In this document: positions 1-9,212 of the stretch, one piece after another | Layout of the letters: each line of letters opens with the position of its first letter | How positions within the stretch are numbered: the stretch's first letter is position 1 | Origin: Andreprevotia lacus DSM 23236 | Lineage (GTDB): Bacteria; Pseudomonadota; Gammaproteobacteria; Burkholderiales; Chitinibacteraceae | Direction: 5' to 3' | Assembly (NCBI RefSeq): GCF_900176275.1 | Contig: NZ_FWXD01000009.1 | Location: 1-64,000, forward strand | Length of the DNA: 64,000 bases | The notes under the pieces: generated by a model | The model's database searches: none | Told to the model about the DNA's origin: nothing | Seen by the model: only the letters and a program-made list of their open reading frames with translations | Translations under genes and position numbers: made by a program

Positions 1-204
1 GATGGGCAGATTACGAAACAGGGCAAGGCCGATGACGAGCCAGACCACATGTTCAGCTGGCAGCTTGCGCCTGCGGATTGAGGCTTTACCGGACGATGAG
101 AGGGCTTGTTCGATCCAGTCGGGGTCGATCAGCGTACTGAGTCGATCCAGATTGGTGGGGATCCGGCTCAGGGTATGTGCGAGTTCGTGGTGCAGGGGGG
201 TCAT
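1..204 (-). CDS. IS4-family transposase, N-terminal part (cut by window edge)
   Basis: The first 68 residues of a minus-strand protein starting at 204 run off the window. They match the N-terminal domain of IS4-type DDE transposases as I recall it: a segment reading WIEQALSSSGKASIRRRKLP followed by a hydrophobic WLVIGLALFRN stretch. This domain comes before the catalytic DDE core, which lies outside the window, so I cannot tell whether the element is intact. No terminal inverted repeat or target duplication could be defined. A strong inverted repeat lies immediately upstream of the start codon. Confidence 0.7.
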   Translation of the reverse strand, partial: MTPLHHELAHTLSRIPTNLDRLSTLIDPDWIEQALSSSGKASIRRRKLPAEHVVWLVIGLALFRNLPI

Positions 205-206
205 GT

Positions 207-237
207 AAAAAGAGGGCGTGAATCACGTCCTCTTTTT
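207..237. repeat. Inverted repeat just upstream of the transposase start
   Basis: Two 14-bp arms (207-220 and 224-237) pair with one G-T wobble around a 3-nt loop, with A5 and T5 at the outer ends. The hairpin occupies the transposase leader and the likely ribosome-binding region. In IS10/IS50-type elements such a structure blocks translation of transcripts entering from outside. It could instead act as a terminator in either direction because it is flanked by A and T runs. Confidence 0.6.
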
Positions 238-596
238 AACTCAATACCAGCGGCTAGCGCTTAACTGACTGGCATTAGGCCATGGCCGGGTTTTTTGTTT
301 GCTGGGACAGCGTCCTGCGTGATTCATTGCGTCGCCAGCCCCGGTCGCTTTGCATGGGGTTGCCAGGCAGGGTTGCCCACTGAGTATGGTAAATGCCTTT
401 GTCATGAAAGTGGGCCGACGAACGGTAGGGGTGCGAATGGGGTCAATGCGTAGTTCAGCAGGTCGACTTACACACAATGGTGCAAGTTAACGCTGACGCG
501 AGCCAGTAAGGTGCACGACCGCCGTAGCTGCCAGGGCGACAAACGGCGCCCATTTTAATACCACTGACATATGTGGGTGCACCGCAATGGTGCGGC
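238..596. other. Intergenic region without a recognisable gene
   Basis: I see no convincing coding region in these 359 bases. A 78-codon minus-strand reading frame (241-477) has no recognisable family signature and a proline/threonine/arginine-rich composition typical of a chance frame. The stretch could include the outer end of the IS element, but no terminal repeat was found. Confidence 0.4.
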
Positions 597-1019
597 TCAG
601 TCAGCCTCGACGATGACGAAGTCGTGGGTGATCTCGGCCGTCTTGGCCAGCATGATCGATGCCGAGCAGTACTTTTCGGCCGACAGCTTGATCGCGCGCT
701 CCACCTGCTCGGGCTTGAGCCCGCGGCCGGTGACCGTGAAGTGCATGTGGATGCGGGTAAACACCTTGGGATCGGTCTCGGCGCGGTCTGCGTCGACGTC
801 CACCACGCAGTCGCGCACATCGGCACGACCTTTTTTCAGGATGTGAATCACGTCATAAGTCGAGCAGCCGACGGTACCCATCAATACCAGTTCCATCGGT
901 CGCGGGCCCAGGTTGCGGCCGCCGCCCTCGGGGGCGCCATCCATCAAAACCGCGTGGCCAGAGCCCGATTCGGCCAGAAAGCTTACAGCCTCGACCCACT
1001 TCAAACGTGTTTTCATCAT
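597..1019 (-). CDS. yhfA: OsmC-family protein, YhfA-like
   Basis: A 140-residue protein resembling E. coli YhfA, a member of the OsmC/Ohr superfamily. Matching features are the N-terminal KTRLKWVEAVSFLAES, the central PMELVLMGTVGCSTYDVI with a conserved cysteine, and the later LSAEKYCSASIMLAK segment with a second cysteine. OsmC/Ohr enzymes use two such cysteines to reduce organic peroxides in the cytoplasm; YhfA itself has no firmly established substrate. The longer frame upstream lacks similarity, so the start is placed at the double methionine at 1019/1016. It is transcribed away from rplM. Confidence 0.85.
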   Translation of the reverse strand: MMKTRLKWVEAVSFLAESGSGHAVLMDGAPEGGGRNLGPRPMELVLMGTVGCSTYDVIHILKKGRADVRDCVVDVDADRAETDPKVFTRIHMHFTVTGRGLKPEQVERAIKLSAEKYCSASIMLAKTAEITHDFVIVEAD

Positions 1020-1200
1020 TGCATCCTCTCGTAAGCAGGGCCGCATTGTAGCTCGCTGAAAGCGCCTACAGCCATGCTGGTTGGTTAACTTGTGTAGAAG
1101 GGCTTGCTTAATTGAATAAGCTTTGGGAGAATGAAAGCTGGCAACGGGGCTCACGCCTTGTTGCCGTCTCCTCCATCCTCCTTCTTTGGTGGAATTCAGC

Positions 1201-1228
1201 GCAATCCGTACGGGTTGCGTTTTTTTTT
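1201..1228 (+). terminator. Rho-independent terminator without an obvious upstream gene
   Basis: An 8-bp stem (1201-1208 with 1211-1218, one G-T wobble) is followed by nine T residues, reading on the plus strand. No plus-strand gene precedes it before rplM, so it ends either an unrecognised short transcript or a leader/attenuator RNA. Confidence 0.6.
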
Positions 1229-1248
1229 GTACATCGTTTAAGCATGGT

Positions 1249-1277
1249 TTGACACGGCCTTGTCGGCTGCGATAGAC
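1249..1277 (+). promoter_or_regulatory. Sigma70-type promoter of rplM-rpsI
   Basis: A perfect -35 box TTGACA (1249-1254) is followed after 17 bp by ATAGAC (1272-1277) as a moderate -10 element. It lies 41 bp upstream of the rplM start and downstream of the terminator at 1201-1228. Confidence 0.55.
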
Positions 1278-1317
1278 TTTGCGACTTTCTCAAAATCAGA
1301 AACGTGGATTAGCAGTC

Positions 1318-1746
1318 ATGAAAACCTTTTCTGCCAAGCCGCACGAGGTAAAGCGCGAGTGGTTCGTCGTTGATGCGACGGATCTGGTGCTGGGTCGTCT
1401 CGCGGCTGAAATCGCCAAGCGTCTGCGCGGCAAACATAAAGCCGAGTACACTCCGCACGTCGACACCGGCGATTACATCGTTGTAGTGAACGCAGACAAG
1501 ATCCGCGTGACCGGCGACAAAGCACAATCGAAGAAGTACTACCGCCACACCGGCCATCCGGGTGGTATCTATGAGCGCACCTTTACCGAGATGCAAGACA
1601 AGTTCCCGGGTCGTGCGCTGGAAAAAGCGGTCAAGGGCATGCTGCCCAAGGGCCCGCTGGGCTACGCGATGCACAAGAAGCTGAAGGTTTATGCCGGCAG
1701 CGAGCATCCGCACACAGCGCAACAACCGAAGACGCTAGCTGTCTAA
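1318..1746 (+). CDS. rplM: 50S ribosomal protein L13
   Basis: A 142-residue protein, the usual bacterial L13 length. It shows the family's N-terminal W-(F/Y)-V-(V/I)-DA segment with LGRLA, the [13 protein letters not shown] core and the GMLPKGPLG motif. L13 binds 23S rRNA early in assembly of the large subunit. The start at 1318 is chosen because the protein then begins with [11 protein letters not shown] as in relatives; an upstream in-frame ATG would add 13 residues with no similarity. rpsI follows after 24 bp, the conserved bacterial L13-S9 operon. Confidence 0.98.
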   Translation: MKTFSAKPHEVKREWFVVDATDLVLGRLAAEIAKRLRGKHKAEYTPHVDTGDYIVVVNADKIRVTGDKAQSKKYYRHTGHPGGIYERTFTEMQDKFPGRALEKAVKGMLPKGPLGYAMHKKLKVYAGSEHPHTAQQPKTLAV

Positions 1747-1770
1747 GCGGCCGAACTAAGGAATTGCAAA

Positions 1771-2163
1771 ATGGTAGGTAAATACAATTACGGTACCGGC
1801 CGCCGCAAGAGCGCCGTTGCTCGCGTGTTCCTGAAGAAGGGCAGCGGCAACATCGTCGTGAACGGCAAGCCGGTTGACCAATACTTCAGCCGCGAAACCA
1901 GCCGCATGATCGTGCGCCAGCCGCTCGTCCTGACTTCCAATCTGGAAGGCTTCGACGTACTGGTGAACGTGGTTGGCGGTGGCGAAACCGGCCAAGCCGG
2001 TGCAGTGCGCCACGGTCTGACCCGTGCCCTGATCGACTACAGCGCAGACCTGAAGGGTGCTCTGAAGTCGGCAGGTCTGGTGACCCGCGATGCACGTGAA
2101 GTTGAACGTAAGAAAGTCGGTCTGCGCGGCGCCCGTCGTCGCAAGCAGTTCTCGAAGCGTTAA
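1771..2163 (+). CDS. rpsI: 30S ribosomal protein S9
   Basis: A 130-residue protein beginning with [16 protein letters not shown] and ending in the basic [11 protein letters not shown] tail typical of S9. The tail reaches into the decoding centre and contacts P-site tRNA. It is translated from an AAGGAA ribosome-binding site 24 bp after rplM and shares its promoter. Two terminators follow. Confidence 0.98.
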   Translation: MVGKYNYGTGRRKSAVARVFLKKGSGNIVVNGKPVDQYFSRETSRMIVRQPLVLTSNLEGFDVLVNVVGGGETGQAGAVRHGLTRALIDYSADLKGALKSAGLVTRDAREVERKKVGLRGARRRKQFSKR

Positions 2164-2186
2164 TCGCCCGGGATTTGCCGCAACAG

Positions 2187-2210
2187 AAGCCGCCTTCGGG
2201 CGGCTTTTGT
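2187..2210 (+). terminator. Terminator of rplM-rpsI
   Basis: An 8-bp stem around a TTCG tetraloop (2187-2206) followed by T residues, 24 bp after the rpsI stop codon. Confidence 0.85.
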
Positions 2211-2256
2211 GCTTTTTGCGTGCCAAATTGTCGCCAGCGACCAGTGCCGCATTCAA

Positions 2257-2282
2257 ACGCCCGAATCCGGGCGTTTTTCCTT
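2257..2282 (+). terminator. Second terminator before argC
   Basis: A 7-bp GC-rich stem (2257-2263 with 2268-2274) with an AATC loop and a T-rich tail. Together with the preceding hairpin it separates the ribosomal operon from argC. Confidence 0.7.
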
Positions 2283-2317
2283 TATGATTGAGCCCTTGTC
2301 TCTAGGGGGAATGGAAC

Positions 2318-3361
2318 ATGATCAAGGTTGGCATCGTCGGCGGCACGGGTTACACCGGCGTTGAATTGCTGCGTCTGTTGGCAGGGCACAAAGGCGTCAA
2401 GGTGCACGCCGTCACGTCGCGCAAGGAAGCCGGCATGCCGGTGGCCGACATGTTCCCCAGCCTGCGCGGCTGGGTCGACGTGGCCTTCTCCACCCCGGAA
2501 GAGGCCGACCTGAAGTCGTGTGATGTCGTTTTCTTTGCCACCCCGCACGGTGTGGCCATGGCGCAGGCGCCCGAGCTGCTGGCTGCCGGCGTCAAGGTGA
2601 TCGACCTCGCAGCCGATTTCCGCCTGAAAGACCCGGCCGAATTCCAGAAATGGTATGCCATGGAGCATAGCTGCACCGATCTGCTGGCCGAGGCCGTCTA
2701 TGGCCTGGCCGAGGTGAACCGTGAGCAAATCAAGTCGGCGCGCCTGATCGGCATGGCTGGTTGCTATCCCACCTCGGTGCAGCTGGGCCTGTTGCCGCTG
2801 CTGGAAGGCGGCAAGCAACTGATCGAAACCAATACCTTGATTGCCGACTGCAAGTCGGGGGTATCCGGTGCTGGCCGCAAGGCCGAGGTTGGTACGCTGT
2901 TCTCCGAAGCAGGCGACAATTTCAAGGCTTATGGCGTCAAGGGCCATCGCCACTCCCCGGAAATCAATCAGGGCTTGAGCGCGATCCACGGTGCGCCGGT
3001 ATCGTTGACCTTCGTGCCGCACCTCACGCCGATGATCCGTGGCATCCACTCCACCATTTACGCACGCATCAAGCCGGAAGGGCGTGATACCGACTTCCAA
3101 AAGCTGTTTGAAGAGCGCTTTGTCGATGAGCGCTTTGTTGATGTGCTGCCGGCTGGCTCGTGCCCGGAAACGCGCTCGGTGCGTGGCTCCAATATCGCGC
3201 GCATTGCCGTGCACCGCCCGGGCAATGGCGATCTGCTCGTCATTTTGGTAGTCGAAGACAATCTGGTGAAGGGCGCCTCCGGCCAGGCCGTGCAGGTGAT
3301 GAACCTGATGTTCGGCCTGCCGGAATCGCAGGGCCTCGAAGTCGTACCGCTGCTGCCCTAA
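2318..3361 (+). CDS. argC: N-acetyl-gamma-glutamyl-phosphate reductase
   Basis: A 347-residue cytoplasmic enzyme that reduces N-acetylglutamyl-5-phosphate to the semialdehyde with NADPH in arginine synthesis. The N-terminus has the dinucleotide-binding GGTGYTG motif. The catalytic cysteine is at about residue 149 in AGCYPTS, and the substrate-binding KGHRHSPEI segment is present. Length fits the type 1 ArgC family. A strong GGGGGA ribosome-binding site sits before the ATG. The gene after it begins 6 bp downstream, suggesting co-transcription. Confidence 0.97.
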   Translation: MIKVGIVGGTGYTGVELLRLLAGHKGVKVHAVTSRKEAGMPVADMFPSLRGWVDVAFSTPEEADLKSCDVVFFATPHGVAMAQAPELLAAGVKVIDLAADFRLKDPAEFQKWYAMEHSCTDLLAEAVYGLAEVNREQIKSARLIGMAGCYPTSVQLGLLPLLEGGKQLIETNTLIADCKSGVSGAGRKAEVGTLFSEAGDNFKAYGVKGHRHSPEINQGLSAIHGAPVSLTFVPHLTPMIRGIHSTIYARIKPEGRDTDFQKLFEERFVDERFVDVLPAGSCPETRSVRGSNIARIAVHRPGNGDLLVILVVEDNLVKGASGQAVQVMNLMFGLPESQGLEVVPLLP

Positions 3362-3367
3362 GCTGCG

Positions 3368-4081
3368 ATGCCGCTGAAACGGCTGTACCGCATGCAGCGG
3401 GCGCGCTTGACGTCGCGACCGCTGAGCCTGAGTCCATCCCTGGGTTGGCGTGCGTATCTGCTGCGCCTGCTGGCTGCTTTGCTGCTGCTGGCGGGGGCCG
3501 CTGCCGCTGGCCTGTGGTTTGGCTACGATCAGGGTCTGAAAGCGGCGGGCGAGCGCCTGCGTGCCGAGACACGCGGCCTCGGTGCATTGCAGGAAAAACT
3601 CGAGAAGGCCGGCACGCAGGAAGAAAGCCTGCGCCAGCAGCTGATGGTGTCCGAGTCTGCCCGCGCCGCGCTGGCCAGCGCCGTGGCCAATGCCGAGCGC
3701 GAAGCCGCGCAGGCGCGCCAGTCGCTGAGTTTTTTTGATTCCCTGCTGACCAGCAATGATCGCAGCCGGCCGGTCAGCTTTGCCGCCTGCGATCTGCTGC
3801 CAGGCGACACCGCCGGACGCTGGCACTGGCGGCTGCTGGCCGTGCAGGGGGTGGATCGTGCAACCGAGTTCAGCGGCCAGCTGGCGCTGCAGATTGCATA
3901 TGCCGAGGGCGGCAAGCCCAAGCGGCTGGACGTGAAACCCATGCCGGTGCGTTTTCGCCACTATGGCCGGCTGGAAGGCGATATCGAATTGCCGGCGGGC
4001 GTACGCCCCAACTTGCTTGAAGCCGGCCTTACCATAGACGGGCAGCCGCAGCCGGCCGCCCAGTGCAACAAGAAACCATGA
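3368..4081 (+). CDS. Membrane-anchored coiled-coil protein (DUF6776-like), upstream of bactofilin
   Basis: A 237-residue protein with a short basic cytoplasmic N-terminus, one membrane helix (about residues 27-53, leucine/alanine rich), an alanine/glutamate-rich coiled coil (about 55-125) and a compact C-terminal domain. It looks like the uncharacterised DUF6776 protein that commonly precedes bactofilin in betaproteobacteria. Its stop codon overlaps a possible ATG of the bactofilin frame, so the two are probably co-translated. A partner role in anchoring or regulating bactofilin filaments is an inference from this linkage only. Confidence 0.75.
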   Translation: MPLKRLYRMQRARLTSRPLSLSPSLGWRAYLLRLLAALLLLAGAAAAGLWFGYDQGLKAAGERLRAETRGLGALQEKLEKAGTQEESLRQQLMVSESARAALASAVANAEREAAQARQSLSFFDSLLTSNDRSRPVSFAACDLLPGDTAGRWHWRLLAVQGVDRATEFSGQLALQIAYAEGGKPKRLDVKPMPVRFRHYGRLEGDIELPAGVRPNLLEAGLTIDGQPQPAAQCNKKP

Positions 4082-4092
4082 CGGGGAGTGCG

Positions 4093-4497
4093 ATGTTCAA
4101 GAACAAGAAAGGTAGCCAGAAAATCGACAGCCTGATCGGCCACGGCAGCGTGCTCTCCGGCGACATGAAATTTGCCGGCGGTCTGCGCGTGGATGGTAGC
4201 GTGATCGGCAACGTCACCAGCGCTGATGAAAAGAACGGCACCCTCGTGGTCTCGGAAAAAGCGCGTATCGAAGGGCGTGTGAAGGCCAGTCACCTGATCC
4301 TGAATGGCGAGATCGTCGGCCCGCTGGAGGTGACCCAGTATGTCGAGCTGCAACCCAGGGCGCGTGTGGTGGGCGATCTGACCTACAAGGTGCTGGAAAT
4401 GCACCCCGGCGCGGTGATCGAGGGCCGTTTGCTGCCGCTGGCCGGCGCCCGCGTGGTGACGCCGGAAGACAAGCCGGCAGACGCCAAGGATAAATAG
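4093..4497 (+). CDS. Bactofilin
   Basis: A 134-residue polymer-forming cytoskeletal protein. The middle is a right-handed beta-helix with regular short strands (for example GRVKASHLILNGEIVGPL and YVELQPRARVVGDL), flanked by a short basic N-terminus and a charged C-terminal tail, as in BacA/CcmA. Bactofilins assemble without nucleotides and scaffold envelope enzymes. The start at 4093 is preferred because GGGGAG lies just upstream; an ATG at 4078 overlapping the previous stop is the alternative. Confidence 0.9.
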   Translation: MFKNKKGSQKIDSLIGHGSVLSGDMKFAGGLRVDGSVIGNVTSADEKNGTLVVSEKARIEGRVKASHLILNGEIVGPLEVTQYVELQPRARVVGDLTYKVLEMHPGAVIEGRLLPLAGARVVTPEDKPADAKDK

Positions 4498-4548
4498 GAC
4501 GGGGGTTGTATCGGGCCTGGCCGGTAAAATGTGCAGTGCGCCTGTGCA

Positions 4549-4577
4549 TTGACCCGGCGACGCATCGGCGCGATAAT
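4549..4577 (+). promoter_or_regulatory. Sigma70-type promoter of erpA
   Basis: TTGACC (4549-4554) and GATAAT (4572-4577) are separated by exactly 17 bp, 37 bp before the erpA start. Confidence 0.65.
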
Positions 4578-4614
4578 CCTACTATCTTAGTCAACTATTC
4601 AGCGGGAGCCCGAT

Positions 4615-4971
4615 ATGACCACGGCCACCATGACCGAAATGCCCAGCCCGTTCAATTTCAGCGATTCCGCCGCCAGCAAGGTGGCCGAGCTGATCGCGGA
4701 GGAAGGCAATCCGGACCTGAAGCTGCGTGTATTCGTCACCGGCGGTGGCTGCTCGGGCTTTCAGTACGGCTTTACCTTTGATGAAATCGTCAACGAAGAC
4801 GACACCACGGTTGAAAAGGGCGGCGTGCAATTGCTGGTCGACCCGATGAGCTACCAGTATCTGGTTGGCGCTGAAATCGACTATGTGGAAAGCCTCGAAG
4901 GCTCGCAATTCACCATCAAGAACCCGAACGCGCAATCGACCTGTGGTTGCGGCTCGTCGTTCTCGGTCTGA
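4615..4971 (+). CDS. erpA: Iron-sulfur cluster insertion protein ErpA (A-type carrier)
   Basis: A 118-residue A-type carrier that receives Fe-S clusters from a scaffold and delivers them to apoproteins. The three cluster-binding cysteines are visible: one in GGGCSGFQY and two in the C-terminal CGCGSSFSV. Length and the start with an [15 protein letters not shown] segment agree with betaproteobacterial ErpA. It has its own promoter and a following terminator. The window also encodes another Fe-S maturation factor, YgfZ. Confidence 0.95.
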   Translation: MTTATMTEMPSPFNFSDSAASKVAELIAEEGNPDLKLRVFVTGGGCSGFQYGFTFDEIVNEDDTTVEKGGVQLLVDPMSYQYLVGAEIDYVESLEGSQFTIKNPNAQSTCGCGSSFSV

Positions 4972-5008
4972 GTACCGGCTCGGCCCGTCGGCCCCGTTAC
5001 GGGGCAGG

Positions 5009-5041
5009 TGAAAAAGGGGAGGCTCATGCTTCCCTTTTTTC
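5009..5041 (+). terminator. Terminator after erpA
   Basis: A stem made of an A5-G4 arm and a C3-T6 arm (5011-5040) follows a second GC-rich hairpin (4991-5005). It ends the erpA transcript and, given its symmetry, may work in both directions. Confidence 0.7.
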
Positions 5042-5156
5042 TTGCCGTTCATCCCCCCAAGTACCTGTCATCCCGCCATAATGAAGCCGACAGGCGCGGC
5101 TTGCAGCCGTGCCATTGCTCACCCTGCTGCCGCCGGCAGCCACGCAGGAGTCCTGG

Positions 5157-6641
5157 ATGTTTGAATCCGCCGAGCTGGGCCATGCCATCGACAAAACCAC
5201 CTACAAAGAGCGTGAGGCTGCGTTGCGCGAAGCCCTGCTGGCGGCGCAGGTCGAGCTGAAGCGGCGCGGTGATTTTCCGGTCATCATCGTGCTCGCCGGC
5301 ATGCCGGCCGCCGGCAAGGGCGAGATTGCCAACCTGCTGGCCGAATGGATGGACCCACGGCACATCAGCACCCTGGCGTTCGATCCGCCCAATGATGAAG
5401 AAGCGGCCCGCCCGCCGTTCTGGCGTTTCTGGCGCGCGCTGCCACCCAAGGGCACCATAGGCATCGTGTTCGGCAGCTGGTATGCCGACCCGCTATGGCA
5501 TTGGGATAGCGAGCGGCACCAGGTGCAGATCGAGCGCCGTATCGAACGCATTCTGCGGCTGGAAAAACTGCTGACCGACGACGGCGCACTGGTGCTCAAG
5601 TTCTGGCTGCATCTGTCGGAAGACCGCCTGAAAAAGCGCCTGAAAACGCTGGAGGCCGATCCGCTGACCGCGTGGCGCGTCAGCAAGGAAGACAAGCATT
5701 TCCTCAAGCACTACGAGCAGAATGCCCAGCATGCGGAACAGCTGCTCACGCGCACCAACCAGGCCGATTCGTCGTGGCGCGTGGTGGAGGGCTGGGATGC
5801 CAATTACCGGGCGCTCAGCATCGGCCAGCAAGTGCTTGATGCCGTCAATCATCATCTGGCGCGTGATTCGATCAAACAGCGTCGTGCCGATGCCGCACCA
5901 TTGCAGCCGTCGATCGATGGTGTACGCCTGCTCGATACCCTGCCGCTCGGCCATGCACCCATCAAGGACTACAAGCAGCAGCTCGAAGCGCTGCAGGGCC
6001 GGCTGAACGGGCTGGTGCGTGATTCGCGTTTTGCCCGCCATGCCGTGGTGGCCGTGTTCGAGGGCATGGATGCCGCCGGCAAGGGCGGGGCCATTCGCCG
6101 TATTACCGGCGCACTGGATGCGCGCCAGTATCGCGTGGTCCCGATTGCCGCGCCGACCGATGAGGAAAAAGCCCAGCCCTATCTGTGGCGCTTCTGGCGC
6201 CATGTGCCATCCTGCGGCCGGCTGACCATTTTCGATCGCTCCTGGTATGGCCGCGTACTGGTCGAGCGTATCGAAGGCTTTGCCACCCCGGCCGAATGGC
6301 TGCGTGCCTATGGCGAGATCAACGATTTCGAGGCCCAGCTCGATGATGCCGGGGTGATCGTGGTCAAGTTCTGGCTGGCCATCGACAAGGATGAGCAACT
6401 GGCGCGCTTCAAGGCGCGCGAAGCCATCGACTGGAAGCGCTTCAAGATCACCGAGGAAGACTGGCGCAACCGCGACAAGTGGGATGATTACATCGCTGCC
6501 GGTAGTGATATGGTCGAGCGTACCAGCACCACCATCGCACCCTGGCACCTGATCGGCGCCAACAACAAACAACACGCACGCATCGCCGTCCTTACCGCAC
6601 TGTGCGACGCCATTGAATCCCGTCTCAAACGCAAGGATTGA
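5157..6641 (+). CDS. pap: Polyphosphate:AMP phosphotransferase (fused PPK2 domains)
   Basis: A 494-residue protein with two tandem PPK2 domains, the class II architecture that phosphorylates AMP to ADP from polyphosphate. Walker A motifs are GMPAAGKG (about residues 48-55) and GMDAAGKGG (about 303-311). The second domain keeps the lid/Walker B segment [13 protein letters not shown] (about 358-370), whereas the corresponding part of the first ([12 protein letters not shown]) is divergent, as is usual because only the C-terminal half is catalytic. The start at 5157 follows a CAGGAG site. The nitroreductase gene starts 2 bp after its stop. Confidence 0.93.
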   Translation: MFESAELGHAIDKTTYKEREAALREALLAAQVELKRRGDFPVIIVLAGMPAAGKGEIANLLAEWMDPRHISTLAFDPPNDEEAARPPFWRFWRALPPKGTIGIVFGSWYADPLWHWDSERHQVQIERRIERILRLEKLLTDDGALVLKFWLHLSEDRLKKRLKTLEADPLTAWRVSKEDKHFLKHYEQNAQHAEQLLTRTNQADSSWRVVEGWDANYRALSIGQQVLDAVNHHLARDSIKQRRADAAPLQPSIDGVRLLDTLPLGHAPIKDYKQQLEALQGRLNGLVRDSRFARHAVVAVFEGMDAAGKGGAIRRITGALDARQYRVVPIAAPTDEEKAQPYLWRFWRHVPSCGRLTIFDRSWYGRVLVERIEGFATPAEWLRAYGEINDFEAQLDDAGVIVVKFWLAIDKDEQLARFKAREAIDWKRFKITEEDWRNRDKWDDYIAAGSDMVERTSTTIAPWHLIGANNKQHARIAVLTALCDAIESRLKRKD

Positions 6642-6643
6642 CC

Positions 6644-7234
6644 ATGACCACCGCCCTCGACGCCCAGGCGCTCGACCAACTGTTCCGCACCGCCCGCACC
6701 TACAGCCATTTCCTGCCGCGCGAGGTCAGCGATGACACGCTGCAGGCGCTGTACGACCTGCTCAAGTGGGGGCCGACGTCGGCCAATGCCTCGCCGGCGC
6801 GTTTCGTGTTCGTCAAGTCGGCAGCGGCCAAGGAAAAGCTCAAGCCGGCGCTGTCGGCAGGCAATCTCGACAAGACCCTGATTGCGCCGGTGACGGTCAT
6901 CGTGGCCTACGATCTCGAATTCTATGAAGAGCTGGACTATCTCTTTCCGCATACCGATGCCAAGAGCTGGTTCGTCGGCAACGAAAAGTCGATCCAGACC
7001 ACCTGCATGCGCAATGGCAGCCTGCAGGGCGCCTATCTGATGCTGGCCGCACGCGCGCTGGGCCTGGATTGCGGGCCGATGTCGGGTTTTGACAATGCCA
7101 AGGTCGATGAGGCTTTTTTTGCTGGCACCAACTGGCGTTCCAACTTCCTGATCAACCTGGGTTACGGCGATCCGGCCCGTTTGCACGCACGCAATCCACG
7201 GCTGGATTTTGCCGATGTGTGCCGGATCGAATAA
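6644..7234 (+). CDS. Nitroreductase-family malonic semialdehyde reductase (RutE/HadB type)
   Basis: A 196-residue FMN-dependent flavoprotein of the RutE subfamily. Visible marks are the N-terminal ARTYSHF segment, [13 protein letters not shown] (FMN and partner contact), FVGNEKSIQ, and the C-terminal [11 protein letters not shown]. RutE reduces malonic semialdehyde to 3-hydroxypropionate in pyrimidine degradation, but no other rut genes are present here, so the physiological substrate is open. An in-frame TTG at 6638 overlaps the pap stop; the ATG at 6644 is preferred. Confidence 0.88.
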   Translation: MTTALDAQALDQLFRTARTYSHFLPREVSDDTLQALYDLLKWGPTSANASPARFVFVKSAAAKEKLKPALSAGNLDKTLIAPVTVIVAYDLEFYEELDYLFPHTDAKSWFVGNEKSIQTTCMRNGSLQGAYLMLAARALGLDCGPMSGFDNAKVDEAFFAGTNWRSNFLINLGYGDPARLHARNPRLDFADVCRIE

Positions 7235-7279
7235 GCTGCGACATCGTACGTAACCATCGGATCGGGAAACCAGCAGGCA

Positions 7280-8356
7280 ATGGCGGAGTGGAGCATCTGG
7301 AGGGCCCTGGAAGAGTGGCGCAGCAAAAAGCACGAGCTCAATCCGGTCTTTGCGCGGGCCGGCATATTCAGCGACTTTGAAACGCAGATTAACCGCATCG
7401 CGCTGGATCTGCGCCGCGCACCGCCCACGCCGCCGCTGTTCAGCGGTGACGAGCATCGCGACCGTGAAGAACTGGGCCGCTTTCGCGATGGTTTTTACCG
7501 CCACTATGACGAAACGCTCTACAAGGTAGAGACGCTGCTGTCGCACGCCTGGGTGCCCGAGGCCGAGCCGATTGCCGGCGAGGTCCGCATGGAGCTGCTG
7601 CAGCTGCGCGGCCAGCTGCGCAGCGCGGCGGGCAAGGTGCCGGATTTCTCGCGGCTGGAGCAGTTGTTGTGGCATTACGCGCGGCTGGATCATCCGCAGC
7701 ACCCGATTCCATCCGAGCTGCTTGCAGAGCGGCGGCGCATGCTGATCGACATTGCCGGCTATCCGCTCACCGTGCAGCATGCGGTCAGCGAACCGTACAA
7801 CGACACCGTGCCGCCGCTGGCCAGCGATGATTTCCGCCAGCAGTATGCCGAGCATTTGCAGGCTTATCTGGACACACCGTGGCTGCATTGCCAGATCGTG
7901 ACCAACTGGTTTGTCACACTGGCGCTTGATGCGGCATTGGCCAGCAAGAAGCGTGATGTGGCCGACGAAATGCGTCTGGCGGCCATGCTGCCCAATCGGT
8001 GGCCATCGCTGTCACGCTGGGCGAGCTTCGAGCATGCCGATCAGGTGTGGTATCTGCTGATTGCCTGTGTGGCCATCGGCGCATTGTTTGTGGAATGGTG
8101 GTGGCTGGCCATTCCGGGCATGGTCTGGCTGGCGCTGTCCAAGGGCGCCCACCGGCGCGAGCGCAAGCAGATCGAGCTCAAGCGCGAGCAGATCGCCTCA
8201 CGCGCGATGCTGATCAAAAAGGTGCGTGATCGTTTCAAGACCGGCCACACCTCGCTGGAAAAGCTGGCCTACCAGCTCAAGCAGCTGGATGAGCGTGGCG
8301 AGTATTTTGACGACAACGTCTACGCCGCACTCAAGCTGCACCATCACGACGCGTGA
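7280..8356 (+). CDS. Uncharacterised protein with a paired membrane helix
   Basis: A 358-residue protein I do not recognise. The first 250 residues are soluble, helical and rich in charged residues. A hydrophobic hairpin follows (about 256-284, tryptophan-rich), then a basic/charged helical tail (about 285-358) beginning HRRERKQIELKREQ. This topology suggests a membrane-tethered cytoplasmic protein. Its 3' end overlaps the convergent amidotransferase gene by 13 bp. No function can be assigned. Confidence 0.7.
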   Translation: MAEWSIWRALEEWRSKKHELNPVFARAGIFSDFETQINRIALDLRRAPPTPPLFSGDEHRDREELGRFRDGFYRHYDETLYKVETLLSHAWVPEAEPIAGEVRMELLQLRGQLRSAAGKVPDFSRLEQLLWHYARLDHPQHPIPSELLAERRRMLIDIAGYPLTVQHAVSEPYNDTVPPLASDDFRQQYAEHLQAYLDTPWLHCQIVTNWFVTLALDAALASKKRDVADEMRLAAMLPNRWPSLSRWASFEHADQVWYLLIACVAIGALFVEWWWLAIPGMVWLALSKGAHRRERKQIELKREQIASRAMLIKKVRDRFKTGHTSLEKLAYQLKQLDERGEYFDDNVYAALKLHHHDA

Positions 8357-9135
8357 GCGTTGGCGGGCAGCAAGGGGCGCGGGTGGCCGTCCACGAACAT
8401 CAACAGCTCGCCCGAAGTCATGGGGCGCCAGTATTCGTTGTCGGTCAGCGGCTGGGTGGCAATGATGGCGACCTGATCCTGCGGCGTGGTCACGGTGGCA
8501 AAGTCGATCTGCACGTCGGCATCGGACAGATGTGCGGTCGAGAACGGCGCCTGCCGCACCACATAGTGCAGATTGGTGCTGCAATGCGCGAACAGCGCGC
8601 GGCCATCCGACAGCAGGAAGTTGAATGTGCCAAGTGCGGCCAGCTCCCGCGTCAGTTCAACCAGGCGGCGATGCAGTACCGCCAGCGCAGGCATGGTCGG
8701 GAATTCGTCTGCCAGATGATTGAGCAACCAGCAGAATGCATGTTCGCTGTCGGTGCTGCCCACCGGCAGGAAGCGGCTGCCGGTGAGTGGCGGCAGCGCG
8801 GTCAGGTTGCCGTTGTGCGCAAAAATCCAGTAACGCCCCCATAGCTCACGCTGGAAAGGATGGGTGTTGGCCAGCGAGGTCACGCCCTGCGTGGCCTTGC
8901 GGATGTGCGCGATCACGTTGCGGCTCTTGATCGGATAGTTGCGCACCAGATCGGCAACGGGCGAGGTGGCCGAGGCCTGGTAATCGAGGAACATGCGGCA
9001 GCCGTGCTCCTCAAAAAATGCGATGCCCCAGCCATCGGCGTGTTCATCAGTCAGCCCGCCGCGACGACGGAAGCCCTCGAACGAGAACACGATGTCGGTC
9101 GGCACATTGCAGCTCATGCCCAGCAACTGGCACAT
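8344..9135 (-). CDS. Class II glutamine amidotransferase (YafJ-like)
   Basis: A 263-residue protein starting MCQLLGM; the cysteine at position 2 becomes the N-terminal nucleophile that hydrolyses glutamine. The HADGWGIAF and FAHNGNL motifs place the glutamine-binding and oxyanion residues. There is no fused synthase domain, as in E. coli YafJ, so the ammonia acceptor is unknown. The start at 9135 is fixed by the Cys2 requirement and by a GGAAAG site upstream. It is divergent from the FliD-like gene. Confidence 0.9.
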   Translation of the reverse strand: MCQLLGMSCNVPTDIVFSFEGFRRRGGLTDEHADGWGIAFFEEHGCRMFLDYQASATSPVADLVRNYPIKSRNVIAHIRKATQGVTSLANTHPFQRELWGRYWIFAHNGNLTALPPLTGSRFLPVGSTDSEHAFCWLLNHLADEFPTMPALAVLHRRLVELTRELAALGTFNFLLSDGRALFAHCSTNLHYVVRQAPFSTAHLSDADVQIDFATVTTPQDQVAIIATQPLTDNEYWRPMTSGELLMFVDGHPRPLLPANAHAS

Positions 9136-9212
9136 CGTCGGCTTTCCCTTTTCAATCATTGACTTGGGGCGTAAAGTGAAAGCGTGGCACGTCAGACTGA
9201 CGGAGGTTTGCC

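Noticed and set aside
241-477. 78-codon minus-strand reading frame near the IS edge
   Set aside because: No family signature, odd composition and no ribosome-binding site; treated as non-coding.
3240-3961. Long minus-strand frames over argC and the DUF6776-like gene
   Set aside because: They are shadows of GC-rich coding sequence; the plus-strand genes have conserved motifs and ribosome-binding sites.
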